Source of the DNA: NVTR01 sp965237505
GTDB lineage: Bacteria; Pseudomonadota; Alphaproteobacteria; Rhodobacterales; Rhodobacteraceae
Length of the DNA: 64,000 nucleotides
Direction of reading: 5' to 3'
NCBI GenBank assembly: GCA_965237505.1
Contig: CBDEFR010000009.1
Span: 310,001 to 374,000 of the forward strand
Position 1 is the stretch's first letter. Each line of letters opens with the position of its first letter. A program made the position numbers and the translations under genes. Positions 30,043 through 39,919 of this stretch are shown one piece after another. The notes under the pieces were generated by a model. It was not told the DNA's origin, ran no database searches, and saw nothing but the letters and a program-made list of their open reading frames with translations.

Positions 30043-30241
30043 TTGCAAATAACGGTGAGCCACGATGTGTTTCGTTTGGTCGAAGCGTTCAAGATCTCGC
30101 GCGGGTCGCGCACTGAAGCACATGTTCTGACGGTTCGGATCAATGATGACGAGCACCAGGGCTGGGGCGAGTGTGTGCCCTATGCGCGTTATGGCGAGAC
30201 ATTGCAAAGCGTTAAAGCGCAGATCGGGGGTTGCCGTCGGG
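30043..30241 (+). pseudogene. dgcA: DgcA-type epimerase/racemase (enolase superfamily), N-terminal fragment
   Basis: A TTG start at 30043 opens QITVSHDVFRLVEAFKISRGSRTEAHVLTVRINDDEHQGWGECVPYARYGETLQSVKAQI. This is the capping domain of a dipeptide-epimerase-like enolase-superfamily protein. The frame is cut at 30242 by the right end of an IS21 element, and the rest of the gene is not in the window. All catalytic lysines and metal ligands are lost. It follows dgcN closely, as in intact D-glutamate operons. Confidence 0.78.
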
Positions 30242-30401
30242 TGTCAATCCCGGAGTTAAAAGGGTCAATGTCCCGGTGCAAAACTGGACACCTGGTTTGA
30301 TTTAGGTGCGCACCCTGGTGCGTGTGCTTTCCAAATAGCTGATGCGTGCCAGGGTGCGTTGGCCGCAGGCCAACCTTTTCGCAGTTTTGGTATTTTCAGG
30401 A

Positions 30402-31154
30402 TTACGGTTTGGCGATTTTGCTCTGGCGCAACCGGTAGCTTTCGCCGTTCATCTCGAGGATATGGACGTGGTGGGTCAGGCGATCGAGAATGGCGCCTGT
30501 GAGGCGTTCTGCGCCGAAGACCTCGGTCCATTCATCGAACGGCAGGTTGGATGTGATGATGATGGAGCCACGTTCGTAGCGCTGCGAGATGATCTCGAAG
30601 AGAAGCTCGGCCCCGGTCTTGCTCAGTGGCACAAAACCCAGCTCATCAATGATCAGCAGGTCCTGGCTGACCAGTTGTTTCTGCAAGCGCTGCAGGCGGC
30701 GTTCGTCGACGGCCTCGATGAGTTCATGGACGAGAGCAGCGGCAGTGGTGAAGCGTATTTTCCTGCCCTTCTGGCAGGCCGCCAGACCCAATCCCAGGGC
30801 GATATGGGTTTTATCTGTGCCGCTTGGCCCCAATGCGATGATATTGGCGCGCCGGTCTATGAACTCACCGCGGGCCAGTTGCATGGTCAGGACCTTGTTC
30901 AGCGACGGGATGACCTTGAAGTTGAAGCTGTCCAGGCTTTTGGTCGCCGGGAACTTTGCGGCCTTGATCCTGCGCTCGATCATCCGGCGTTCGCGCTCGA
31001 TCAGTTCCAACTCGCAAAGCCGCAGCAGGTAGTTGATGTGATCCTTGTTCTCCACTGCGCATTGCCGGGCCTGTTTGGCATATTCGCTGTGGAAGGCGGC
31101 AGCCGGAGCTTCTTGAGGTGGTGCTGCAGCAGAACCTGCGGGGTGTCGGTCATG
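30402..31154 (-). pseudogene. istB: istB of IS21 copy 1, frameshifted with a damaged Walker A
   Basis: One base is missing near 31098 (GCCGCCTTCC for GCCGACCTTCC in copy 2), which breaks the N-terminus. The remaining frame from 31055 encodes the AAA+ helper. Its Walker A reads GPSGTDKTH instead of GPSGTGKTH, so nucleotide binding is probably lost as well. Confidence 0.9.
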
Positions 31155-32215
31155 CCGGCGCCTGCGCCATCAGGCTCATGTAACTGGCAGGATCTGTGGT
31201 CTCGACCTGCGCCCTTGGAAGGTACGGGTAAATCTCCAGATCGAGCCGGGGTGGGCGTTTCTCGATCCGGCAGAGGACGAGATGCTTCACTGCATCGTAG
31301 CCGATGGCCCCAAGTTCCAGTGACTGCCTGATGGCGCCGTGAACATGGCCCATCTCGAAAGTCTCCAGCAGCCGCAGAACCTGGACGTATTCGCGCTTGC
31401 CCTTCTTTCCCATCCGCGCTTCCAGCAGCCGGTGCAGGGTGGCGAACTCCCCGGGCAGGTCCCAGCCCTGCAACGGAGCCGCCTGATCAAGCGCGCCGAC
31501 CTTCTGTTCCAGCAGCGGCAGGAAGTGCATCGGATCGAAGACCATGTCCGCTTTTTCGTAGGACCGCTTGTGGCAGGCGATGATTTCCGTGCCGCAGCCG
31601 ATGATGACCTCGTGGACATAGCCGCGAACCTGGACCTCGTGATGGGCGTATGCGACCGGCACGGAATAGTCGTTGTTGCGATAGCGGACCATCGAGATCG
31701 ACGTCGCCCGGGTGCTGACCTTCTCGCAGGCGTCATAGGGCGTCAAGGGTAGTGTCATCAGCGCATCAAGATCACGCATCAGCCGCTCGCCGATAGTCTC
31801 GGAATGACCTCGCAATACTTCGTCCTGCCGTTTGAGGCATTGCTCCTCCAGCCGGGCGTTCAGATCATCGAAACTGTCGAAGCGCGGCATCGGCACCAGG
31901 AAGTTCCGCCGGCCATAACCGATTGTGCCTTCGACACTACCCTTGTCATTGCCCTTGCCAGGACGGCCGAACCGATCCTCAAAGAGATAGTGCGACTGCA
32001 ACTCCGAGAAAGTTCTGGTGCGTTGCCGGGTTCCGTCCCCGAGGATCCGCGCCACCGCGATCGTGGTGTTGTCGTAGAGCCCTGACAGCGGCACGCCTCC
32101 GAAGAAGGCAAAGGCGGAGACATGGCCATCACAAAAGGCCTCGGTTGTCTCCGCCGGATAGGCCTTGATGAAGAACGCGTCCGAGTGCGGCAGAGACATT
32201 GCAAAGTAGTGCAGC

Positions 32216-33550
32216 GGGAGTATCCGAAACTCTGTGTATGGGGTTTGGCCCATGCGGTTTAAACGGGTCATTTGTTGAACCGCTCGGGGTATAGGATAGC
32301 GAACTGGTTTCTTGCCGCAACCCATTCCCTGACGCACCGGCCCGACTTTTCAAAATTGCGGATGGCCAGGTAAATCAGTTTGGTTGCCGCGTCATCCGTT
32401 GGAAAGCTACCGCGCGTTTTGGTGGTTTTTCGGATCACTCTGTTGAGGCTTTCAATCGCATTCGTCGTATAGATGATTTTGCGCACCGCTGGCGGGAAGG
32501 CAAAGAACGGGATGACCTCCTGCCAGGCCCGCCGCCAGCTTGGGGCGATCGAGGGGTATTTTGAGCCCCATTCGGTCTCGAAATCATCAAGGGCTTTCGC
32601 GGCCTCGGCATCATCTGTGGCCTGATAAATCCGCTTCAGGCTTTTGGCCACGACTTTGCGATCTTTCCAGCCGCAGAAGTTCAGGGAATGGCGCACGAGA
32701 TGCACGATACAGGTTTGCACGGTAGTATCAGGGAAGGCCGCGTTGATCGCGTCAGGGAACCCCTTGAGACCGTCCACGACGGCAATCAGGATATCCTCAA
32801 CGCCTCTGTTCTTCAGATTATTCATGATTGAAAGCCAGAATTTGGCACCCTCATTATTGGCAATCCACAAGCCCAGAACCTCCCGCTCGCCTTCTGGCGT
32901 GACCCCCAGAGCTACATAAACGGCCTTGTTTTTGACCTGGCGGCTCTCAGCGTCGCGAATTTTGACCCGAAGGGCATCAAGGAATACGAGAGGATATACT
33001 GGCTCCAGAGCCCGGTTTTGCCAGTCTGAAACCTCCTCCAAAACTGCGTCCGTCACGCGGCTGATAAGGTCCGCTGAAATCCGCAGGCCGTAGACCTCTT
33101 CAAGGTGGGCACGGATATCACGGGTCGACAGACCGGCGGCATAAAGCCCGATGATCTTGTCGTCCATCCCGTCGATCCGGGTCTGGCCTTTCTGGATCAG
33201 TTCCGGCTCAAAACTACCAGCTCGGTCGCGCGGGATGTCAATCGGCACCGCCCCGTCATTGCCCTTCAGCACCTTGCGAGTGGCCCCGTTCCGGCGGTTG
33301 GATTGCTGGCTGGCAGGCTCCCCGTGCGGCTCATAGCCCAGGTGCTCAGTCAACTCGGCGCCCAGCATCCGCTCCATCAGCCGGACTTTCAGCTCCTTCA
33401 TCAGGCCTTTGTCGCCCAGCAAATCTTCGGGCCGTTCAACGCCGTTAAGCAACTCGTCCAGTAGTTCCTTGGAAATCGTCATTGTCATCATGCTCCTTCA
33501 TTGGTGAAGCATGGACCAAATTACTCATACACAGAAGATCGGACAGTCTC
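32216..33550 (-). mobile_element. IS256-family element (type b) inside istA
   Basis: The 1335-bp element has inverted ends G(G/A)GA(G/C)T(A/G)TCCGA...TCTGTGTATG. AGTGCAGC is duplicated at 32208-32215 and 33551-33558. It is distinct from IS256 type a at 23589. Confidence 0.93.
32268..33491 (-). CDS. IS256-family transposase, type b
   Basis: The intact 407-residue transposase has VFLDALRVKIRDAESRQVKNKAVYVALGV (first Asp), VVDGLKGFPDAINAAFPDTTVQTCIVHLVRHSL (second Asp, with the C/H pair of the family) and IYTTNAIESLNRVIRKTTKTRGSFP (final Glu). It looks functional and is the only full copy of this type in the window. Confidence 0.95.
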   Translation of the reverse strand: MMTMTISKELLDELLNGVERPEDLLGDKGLMKELKVRLMERMLGAELTEHLGYEPHGEPASQQSNRRNGATRKVLKGNDGAVPIDIPRDRAGSFEPELIQKGQTRIDGMDDKIIGLYAAGLSTRDIRAHLEEVYGLRISADLISRVTDAVLEEVSDWQNRALEPVYPLVFLDALRVKIRDAESRQVKNKAVYVALGVTPEGEREVLGLWIANNEGAKFWLSIMNNLKNRGVEDILIAVVDGLKGFPDAINAAFPDTTVQTCIVHLVRHSLNFCGWKDRKVVAKSLKRIYQATDDAEAAKALDDFETEWGSKYPSIAPSWRRAWQEVIPFFAFPPAVRKIIYTTNAIESLNRVIRKTTKTRGSFPTDDAATKLIYLAIRNFEKSGRCVREWVAARNQFAILYPERFNK

Positions 33551-34100
33551 AGTGCAGCTTGCGCACGACCCCGCCAATCTCGCCAAGCGCCTCACCAAAA
33601 TCAACCTGGGCGTGGCCCGGCGCGTGGCTCAGCGGCACGAACACCTCCCGCGTCCGCCGCTTCCGCTCACGCACATAGTCGGTCACAATCGTGATCCCGC
33701 CGGTGAAGCCATGTTCATCACGCAGACGCTCATATATCCGCTTCGACGTATGCCGCTGCTTCTTGAGCCGCGACTTATCCTCTTCCAATATCTGGTTGAT
33801 GAGCGGAATGAACGGGTCAAGCTTTGGACGGGCTGGTGGCCCATTCCTGCGATACCCCGGTGGCACCGCATGCTTCAGAATTTTTGACACAGTCTTGCGA
33901 TCAATCCCAAAATGTCGGGCCGCCGCACTCTTGCTCATCCCATCCACATGGCACGCACGCCGAACCCGACTATACAGTTCCACAGAATACATCTCCCCGC
34001 CCTCAGCTCGTTTGCTTCAGGCTTCAAGGTGCGGAATTTTGCTCCGCGACGGTCAGATCATCCGACCGATTCCGTGGGTATTTTGTCTCCGGGATTCACA

Positions 34101-34718
34101 TACGAGGTTTTGTGCATGAGGGTATTATCGGTTGTGGCAATGAGGTGATTGCCCGTCACAAACGTTCATACGCATCAGCGGACATGATCTTCGATCCGAT
34201 CCACTTCTTGCCCTTGATCGAACAAAAGGTTGGTGCCCTGGACCAGGCTGCCCCGTTGCAGGGCTGGGATTTGCCGGATGTCTTCGCCACCCTGCACCGA
34301 CTGCTCGAAGCCCGAATGGGCAAACCGGGCAAGCGGGAATACGTGCAGGTTCTGCGCCTGCTGGAAACCTTCGAGATCGACGTCGTGCAGGGCGCAATCG
34401 GCCATGCCATTGATCTGGGTGCGATTGGCTATGACGCTGTAAAACATCTTGTGCTGTGTCGGGTAGAGAAGCGACCGCCACGGCTGGATTTGGACTTCCA
34501 CCCTTATCTACCAAAGGCAAATGTTGGAACAACGCGCCCGTCCAGCTACATGAGCCTGGTCGGAGGGACTGCTGCATGACCGAAGCCCCACAAATCCTAT
34601 TGAAACACCACCTCAAGCAGTTGCGGTTGCCAACGTTCCAAGGCGAGTACGCCAAACAGGCGCAGCTCTGTGCTGCCGAGAACAAGGATCACATCCAGTA
34701 TCTGGCGCGACAGTGTAA
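34101..34718 (+). mobile_element. IS21-family remnant (end of istA, start of istB)
   Basis: The frame 34101-34579 encodes the last 150 or so residues of a related istA (RGFVHEGIIGCGNEVIARHKRSYASADMIFDPIHFLPL... ending YMSLVGGTAA). istB begins at 34576 by ATGA overlap (MTEAPQILLKHHLKQLRLPTFQGEYAKQAQLCAAENKDHIQYLARQC) and is cut at 34718 by IS630 copy B. It differs clearly from copies 1-3, so it is a separate IS21 lineage. Confidence 0.88.
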
Positions 34719-35598
34719 TACCAACGGCCCCCAGATTTGACTCAAGGGGATTCCCACGAGCGGCGTGATCTGATTCAGTGGTATCAAGGCAAGGGAGGCT
34801 TTGATGGCAGTAAGGATTACGCGAAAAGACAAGTCCGCAGGCGAGCTTCGCCAGGAAGCGGCGCGGTGCCGGGATGGGAAAGCGGCGCGACGGATGTTGG
34901 CGATTGCCCTGGTTCTGGATGGGGTTGACCGCAAGACGGCGGCAGAAAACTGCGGCATGGATCGGCAGACGTTGCGGGATTGGGCCCACCGTTACAATGC
35001 GGAGGGCGTGTCGGGCCTGTTCAACCGTCGCCCGCCGGATCCACCCTGTCTGCTGAGCGCGGCACAGAAGGAGAGTTGGCGGAAATGGTTCGGGCGGGTC
35101 CCGACCCCGAAACCGATGGTGTTGTGCGCTGGCGGCGCATTGATCTGAAACGCAAGATCGAAGAGCGCTTCGGCGTCACCATGCATGAGCGAACTGTTGG
35201 CAAACAATTGGCAAGCCTGGGCTTTCGGCGTCTGTCGGTGCGCCCGCAGCATCCGAAATCCGACCCGGATGCACAGGAGGCTTTTAAAAAAACTTCGCCG
35301 CAGAGGTAGAAGCAGCCTTGCCGGAAACAGCCCGCAGCAAGCCCCTGGAGATATGGTTTCAGGATGAAGCGCGGGTTGGCCAGCAGGGCACGCTCACCCG
35401 TATCTGGGCCGAGCGTGGAACACGCCCCCGTGCCCCGCACGACACCCGCTATATCTGGAGCTACATTTTCGGCGCCGTCTGCCCGGAACGGGCTGAAGCG
35501 GCCGCTCTGATCATGCCACATGCCGACACACAGGCCATGAGCGCGCATCTCGCCGAGATCGCTAAAACCGTCGCATCGGGCGCACATGCCCTTCTCAT
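34719..35598 (+). mobile_element. IS630-family element, copy B, truncated and frameshifted
   Basis: It starts with TACCAACGGCCC. The first frame begins at 34801 and is broken near 35071, where one G is missing (AAGGAGAGTTGG for AAGGAGGAGTTGG). The second part (35318 onward, PETARSKPLEIWFQDEARVGQQ...) runs to 35598, where it ends in GAHALLI at the left end of IS21 copy 2. About 280 bases, including the final catalytic region, are missing. Confidence 0.92.
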
Positions 35599-35706
35599 TG
35601 TGAATCCCGGAGACAAAATACCCACGGAATCGGTCGGATGATCTGACCGTCGCGGAGCAAAATTCCGCACCTTGAAGCCTGAAGCAAACGAGCTGAGGGC
35701 GGGGAG

Positions 35707-37206
35707 ATGTATTCTGTGGAACTGTATAGTCGGGTACGCCGTGCGTGCCATGTGGATGGGATGAGCAAGAGTGCGGCGGCCCGACATTTTGGGATTGATC
35801 GCAAGACTGTGTCAAAAATTCTGAAGCATGCGGTGCCACCGGGGTATCGCAGGAATGGGCCACCAGCCCGTCCAAAGCTTGACCCGTTCATTCCGCTCAT
35901 CAACCAGATATTGGAAGAGGATAAGTCGCGGCTCAAGAAGCAGCGGCATACGTCGAAGCGGATATATGAGCGTCTGCGTGATGAACATGGCTTCGTCGGC
36001 GGCATCACCATCGTCACGGACTATGTGCGTGAGCGAAAGCGGCGGACGCGGGAGGTGTTCGTGCCGCTGAGCCACGCGCCGGGCCACGCCCAGGTTGATT
36101 TTGGTGAGGCGCTTGGCGAGATTGGCGGGGTCGTGCGCAAGCTGCACTACTTTGCAATGTCTCTGCCGCACTCGGACGCGTTCTTCATCAAGGCCTATCC
36201 GGCCGAGACAACCGAGGCCTTTTGTGATGGCCATGTCTCCGCCTTTGCCTTCTTCGGAGGCGTGCCGCTGTCAGGGCTCTACGACAACACCACGATCGCG
36301 GTGGCGCGGATCCTCGGGGACGGAACCCGGCAACGCACCAGAACTTTCTCGGAGTTGCAGTCGCACTATCTCTTTGAGGACCGGTTCGGCCGTCCTGGCA
36401 AGGGCAATGACAAGGGTAGTGTCGAAGGCACAATCGGTTATGGTCGGCGGAACTTCCTGGTGCCGATGCCGCGCTTCGACAGTTTCGATGATCTGAACGC
36501 CCGGCTGGAGGAGCAATGCCTCAAACGGCAGGACGAAGTATTGCGAGGTCATTCCGAGACTATCGGCGAGCGGCTGATGCGTGATCTTGATGCGCTGATG
36601 ACACTACCCCTGACGCCCTATGACGCCTGCGAGAAGGTCAGCACCCGGGCGACGTCGATCTCGATGGTCCGCTATCGCAACAACGACTATTCCGTGCCGG
36701 TCGCATACGCCCATCACGAGGTCCAGGTTCGCGGCTATGTCCACGAGGTCATCATCGGCTGCGGCACGGAAATCATCGCCTGCCACAAGCGGTCCTACGA
36801 AAAAGCGGACATGGTCTTCGATCCGATGCACTTCCTGCCGCTGCTGGAACAGAAGGTCGGCGCGCTGGACCAGGCGGCTCCGTTGCAGGGCTGGGACCTG
36901 CCCGGGAAGTTCGCCACCCTGCACCGGCTGCTGGAAGCGCGGATGGGAAAGAAGGGCAAGCGCGAATACGTCCAGGTTCTGCGGCTGCTGGAGACTTTCG
37001 AGATGGGCCATGTTCACGGCGCCATCAGGCAGTCGCTGGAACTTGGGGCCATCGGCTACGATGCGGTGAAGCATCTCGTCCTCTGCCGGATCGAGAAACG
37101 CCCGCCACGGCTCGATCTGGAGATTTACCCGTACCTTCCAAGGGCGCAGGTCGAGACCACAGATCCTGCCAGTTACATGAGCCTGATGGCGCAGGCGCCG
37201 GCATGA
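35707..37206 (+). CDS. istA: IstA transposase, IS21 copy 2
   Basis: The 499-residue DDE transposase has an N-terminal helix-turn-helix (MSKSAAARHFGIDRKTVSKILK), a first Asp in HAQVDFGEALGEIG, a second in LSGLYDNTTIAVARIL and a Glu in KGSVEGTIGYGRRNFLVP. Its stop codon overlaps the istB start (ATGA). A duplicated ORF organisation of this kind is standard in IS21 elements. Confidence 0.95.
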   Translation: MYSVELYSRVRRACHVDGMSKSAAARHFGIDRKTVSKILKHAVPPGYRRNGPPARPKLDPFIPLINQILEEDKSRLKKQRHTSKRIYERLRDEHGFVGGITIVTDYVRERKRRTREVFVPLSHAPGHAQVDFGEALGEIGGVVRKLHYFAMSLPHSDAFFIKAYPAETTEAFCDGHVSAFAFFGGVPLSGLYDNTTIAVARILGDGTRQRTRTFSELQSHYLFEDRFGRPGKGNDKGSVEGTIGYGRRNFLVPMPRFDSFDDLNARLEEQCLKRQDEVLRGHSETIGERLMRDLDALMTLPLTPYDACEKVSTRATSISMVRYRNNDYSVPVAYAHHEVQVRGYVHEVIIGCGTEIIACHKRSYEKADMVFDPMHFLPLLEQKVGALDQAAPLQGWDLPGKFATLHRLLEARMGKKGKREYVQVLRLLETFEMGHVHGAIRQSLELGAIGYDAVKHLVLCRIEKRPPRLDLEIYPYLPRAQVETTDPASYMSLMAQAPA

Positions 37207-37955
37207 CCGACACCCCGCAGGTTCTGCTGCAGCACCACCTCAAGAAGCTCCGGCTGCCGACCTTCCACAGCGAATATGCCAAACAGGCCCGGCAATGCGC
37301 AGTGGAGAACAAGGATCACATCAACTACCTGCTGCGGCTTTGCGAGTTGGAACTGATCGAGCGTGAACGCCGGATGATCGAGCGCAGGATCAAGGCCGCA
37401 AAGTTCCCGGCGACCAAAAGCCTGGACAGCTTCAACTTCAAAGTCATCCCGTCGCTGAACAAGGTCCTGACCATGCAACTGGCCCGCGGTGAGTTCATAG
37501 ACCGGCGCGCCAATATCATCGCATTGGGGCCAAGCGGCACAGGTAAAACCCATATCGCCCTGGGATTGGGTCTGGCGGCCTGCCAGAAGGGCAGGAAAGT
37601 ACGCTTCACCACTGCCGCTGCTCTCGTCCATGAACTCATCGAGGCCGTCGACGAACGCCGCCTGCAGCGCTTGCAGAAACAACTGGTCAGCCAGGACCTG
37701 CTGATCATTGATGAACTGGGTTTTGTGCCACTGAGCAAGACCGGGGCCGAGCTTCTCTTCGAGATCATCTCGCAGCGCTACGAACGTGGCTCCATCATCA
37801 TCACATCCAACCTGCCGTTCGATGAATGGACCGAGGTCTTCGGCGCAGAACGCCTCACAGGCGCCATTCTCGATCGCCTAACCCACCACGTCCATATCCT
37901 CGAGATGAACGGCGAAAGCTACCGGTTGCGCCAGAGCAAAATCGCCAAACCGTAA
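37203..37955 (+). CDS. istB: IstB helper ATPase, IS21 copy 2
   Basis: The 250-residue AAA+ protein is related to DnaC/DnaA. It has Walker A GPSGTGKTH (about residue 111), Walker B LLIIDELGFVPLS and a sensor region SIIITSNLPFDEW. It loads and activates IstA at target DNA. This is the reference copy used here to recognise the lesions in copies 1, 4 and 5. A hairpin-rich segment follows it up to the right end. Confidence 0.95.
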   Translation: MTDTPQVLLQHHLKKLRLPTFHSEYAKQARQCAVENKDHINYLLRLCELELIERERRMIERRIKAAKFPATKSLDSFNFKVIPSLNKVLTMQLARGEFIDRRANIIALGPSGTGKTHIALGLGLAACQKGRKVRFTTAAALVHELIEAVDERRLQRLQKQLVSQDLLIIDELGFVPLSKTGAELLFEIISQRYERGSIIITSNLPFDEWTEVFGAERLTGAILDRLTHHVHILEMNGESYRLRQSKIAKP

Positions 37956-38115
37956 TCCTGAAAATACCAAAACTGCGAAAAGGTTGGCCTGCGGCCAACG
38001 CACCCTGGCACGCATCAGCTATTTGGAAAGCACACGCACCAGGGTGCGCACCTAAATCAAACCAGGTGTCCAGTTTTGCACCGGGACATTGACCCTTTTT
38101 ACTCCGGGATTGACA

Positions 38116-39919
38116 GTCATCGGGTTTTTCCTGGCTGTGATTGTCTCATGGATGCGCTTCAGAACGCCTGAGGTGACCGATTTCGACATGATCTCATAGG
38201 CCATCTGGAAGGGGTTGATGCTGTCAATCAGATCAATGTCCAGATCTTCGATCTTCACAAACTTCTCGGCCATTTTGATGAAGCGTGAATGCGCTTCCGG
38301 GATACCCACAGGGTTAGACGTTTTCAGAACACTGTTTGCGACAACGTGCTGGCGAACTTCTTCGACCTCTTCCTCGCTCAGATTAGGATATTTGGTCTCG
38401 ATCACCTTCGGTATATAGACCTGGTTCACGACCTCAGGCGGTATCTCTTCGGGGTTCATCGCCGCCCGCAAAACACGCTCGTCCTGGAAAACGGCGGCAG
38501 TCAGATCGGCCAGATCGCTTTGCAGAATTTGCTTGGTACGGGGCGTGCTTGGCTCGGCGAAGCCTTTGATCGAGATGACGCTCTCGCCCTGGTCATACTG
38601 GATATCAACCACTTTCGCGCCGCCATCCACATTATCGTCGGAAGGCCGCGTCTTGAACTTGAAATTGGGCGCAAGCACCTGCTCCATCAGCAGAGAACAG
38701 GCAATTGCCTTCAGCATGTTGTTCAACGCATCCAACACGACATCTGCGCTCGTGTCAGGCTCCGCTATCAGGTTGGTGAATTGCGCATGGGGCTTACCGG
38801 GCGCGTCACGGGTGGCTCGCCCGATGATCTGGATGATCTCGGTCAGCGATCCGCGATAGCCGACTGTCAGGGCATGTTCGCAATAGACCCAATCGAAACC
38901 TTCCTTGGCCATGCCAAGGGCGATGATAATATCGACATCCTCCGGCTTTTCGATATTGCGCAGTGCGCCCATCACTACGTCGCGCCTCTTCAACTCGTCT
39001 TCGACCAGATCGGCCACTTTCAGAATTGTCCCATCGGGGCGGGGCACATGATGAAAGCCGGTTTTTGGGTCGGTCTTCACGACCTCACCCAGAATGTCGA
39101 TGATCCGGTCCACCTCATCGTATTTTTCCTTGGTGGATTCACCGACATTGACGTTTGGAATGTGAATAATGGTCTTTTTCGTTGGATCCAGCACCTCGCC
39201 AATCGCGTCCAAATACCGGCCACGGTAGAAATGATAGCCAATGCCAAGCGTGCGGAGATACGAATAGCCGTTGAGCTGTTCATAATATGTATAGCTGACG
39301 CGGGTGAACTTCTCTTCGTCCTCTGGGCGCAGAACCGGCGTGCGGTCGCCGCGAAAATACGATCCGGTCATGGCCACGATATGTGCGCGGCCATCGTTCA
39401 TTAGCGCGCGAACCACCTCGCCCAGCTTGTTATCCGCATCTGCGGAAGCGTGGTGGAATTCGTCGATAGCGACAAGGCAATCTGCAAACGCTGCGACACC
39501 AATCTGAGAAAACGCATTACGCAGCGTTGCATGGGGGCAGACCAGAACCTCGGAACTGCTCGCCATAAAGTCAGCGAACGCCTTAGCTTTGCTGGCCGAT
39601 ACATCACTGCCCGGCGTGCAGAGGTTCCACCGATCCTCAACCTGCCAATCGCGGTAAAATCCGTGATCCGTTAGAGCCGTTGTTTTGAACGATGGCCCGA
39701 TGGAGCGTTCCGGCACCGCCACGATCACCTTTTTCACGCCTTGATTTTCCAGCTTGTCCGGCCCGACAAACATCAAAGCACGGGATTTGCCCGAGGCGGG
39801 CGGAGCCTTAACTAACAAGTACTGCGCACCGCGATCCTGATAGACCCGTTCCTGCATGGCGCGCATACCCATCGGATTCGCGCTTTGGCTGGCCCCGGTT
39901 TTTCCGTAGGTTATTTTTA
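38116..39919 (-). pseudogene. SF2 DEAD/DEAH-type helicase, truncated at both ends by IS5 and IS21
   Basis: About 600 residues of a superfamily-2 helicase remain. They include motif I APPASGKSRAL, motif II AIDEFHHA (DEFH), motif III AMTGSYFRG, and motif VI QIIGRATRDAPGK, followed by a long C-terminal region. IS5 copy 3 sits at its fifth codon. Removing IS5 and one TTA restores ATG-CCT-GAT-TTT-GTA-AAA-ATA-ACC (MPDFVKIT), whose ATG lies within the last codons of the zinc-ribbon gene (ATGCCTGA overlap). The C-terminus runs into IS21 copy 2 after RKNPMT. An IS5-encoded TTG could supply a substitute start, but the missing tail remains. Confidence 0.85.

Larger units (their letters stand above)
31151..33992 (-). 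pseudogene. istA: istA of IS21 copy 1, interrupted by IS256 type b
   Basis: The N-terminal part (33992-33551: MYSVELYSRVRRACHVDGMSKSAAARHFGIDRKTVSKILK, then HAQVDFGEALGEIGGVVRKLH) and the rest (32215-31151: YFAMSLPHSDAFFIKAYPAETTEAF...) join exactly once the IS256 element and one copy of AGTGCAGC are removed. It would then match the intact 499-residue istA of copy 2. Confidence 0.93.
30242..34100 (-). mobile_element. IS21-family element, copy 1, interrupted by IS256 type b
   Basis: The terminal repeats are TGT(G/C)AATCCCGGAG in inverted orientation (right end at 30242, left end at 34100). Near the right end a GTGCGCACCCTGG / CCAGGGTGCGT stem and a TTGGCC/GGCCAA hairpin follow istB and may act as a terminator. 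The flanks (CGTCGGG and TACGAGG) do not match, so no target duplication is left. It lies inverted relative to copy 2 (35599-38115). Confidence 0.88.
35599..38115 (+). mobile_element. IS21-family element, copy 2, complete
   Basis: The 2517-bp element has TGTGAATCCCGGAG at the left and the complement of TGTCAATCCCGGAG at the right, with intact istA and istB. Left flank is IS630 copy B and right flank is the helicase gene. The flanking bases (CTTCTCAT and GTCATCGG) do not match, so the copy has no target duplication. Confidence 0.93.

Noticed and set aside
34101..34579. Part of IS21 copy 1 or 2
   Set aside because: The sequence differs throughout from those copies (for example SADMIFDPIHFLPLIEQ, DVVQGAIGHAIDLG) and starts mid-gene at the copy 1 left end, so it belongs to another IS21 lineage.
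38289..39404. 371-codon plus-strand open frame over the helicase
   Set aside because: It is a shadow of the helicase frame, which has clear SF2 motifs.
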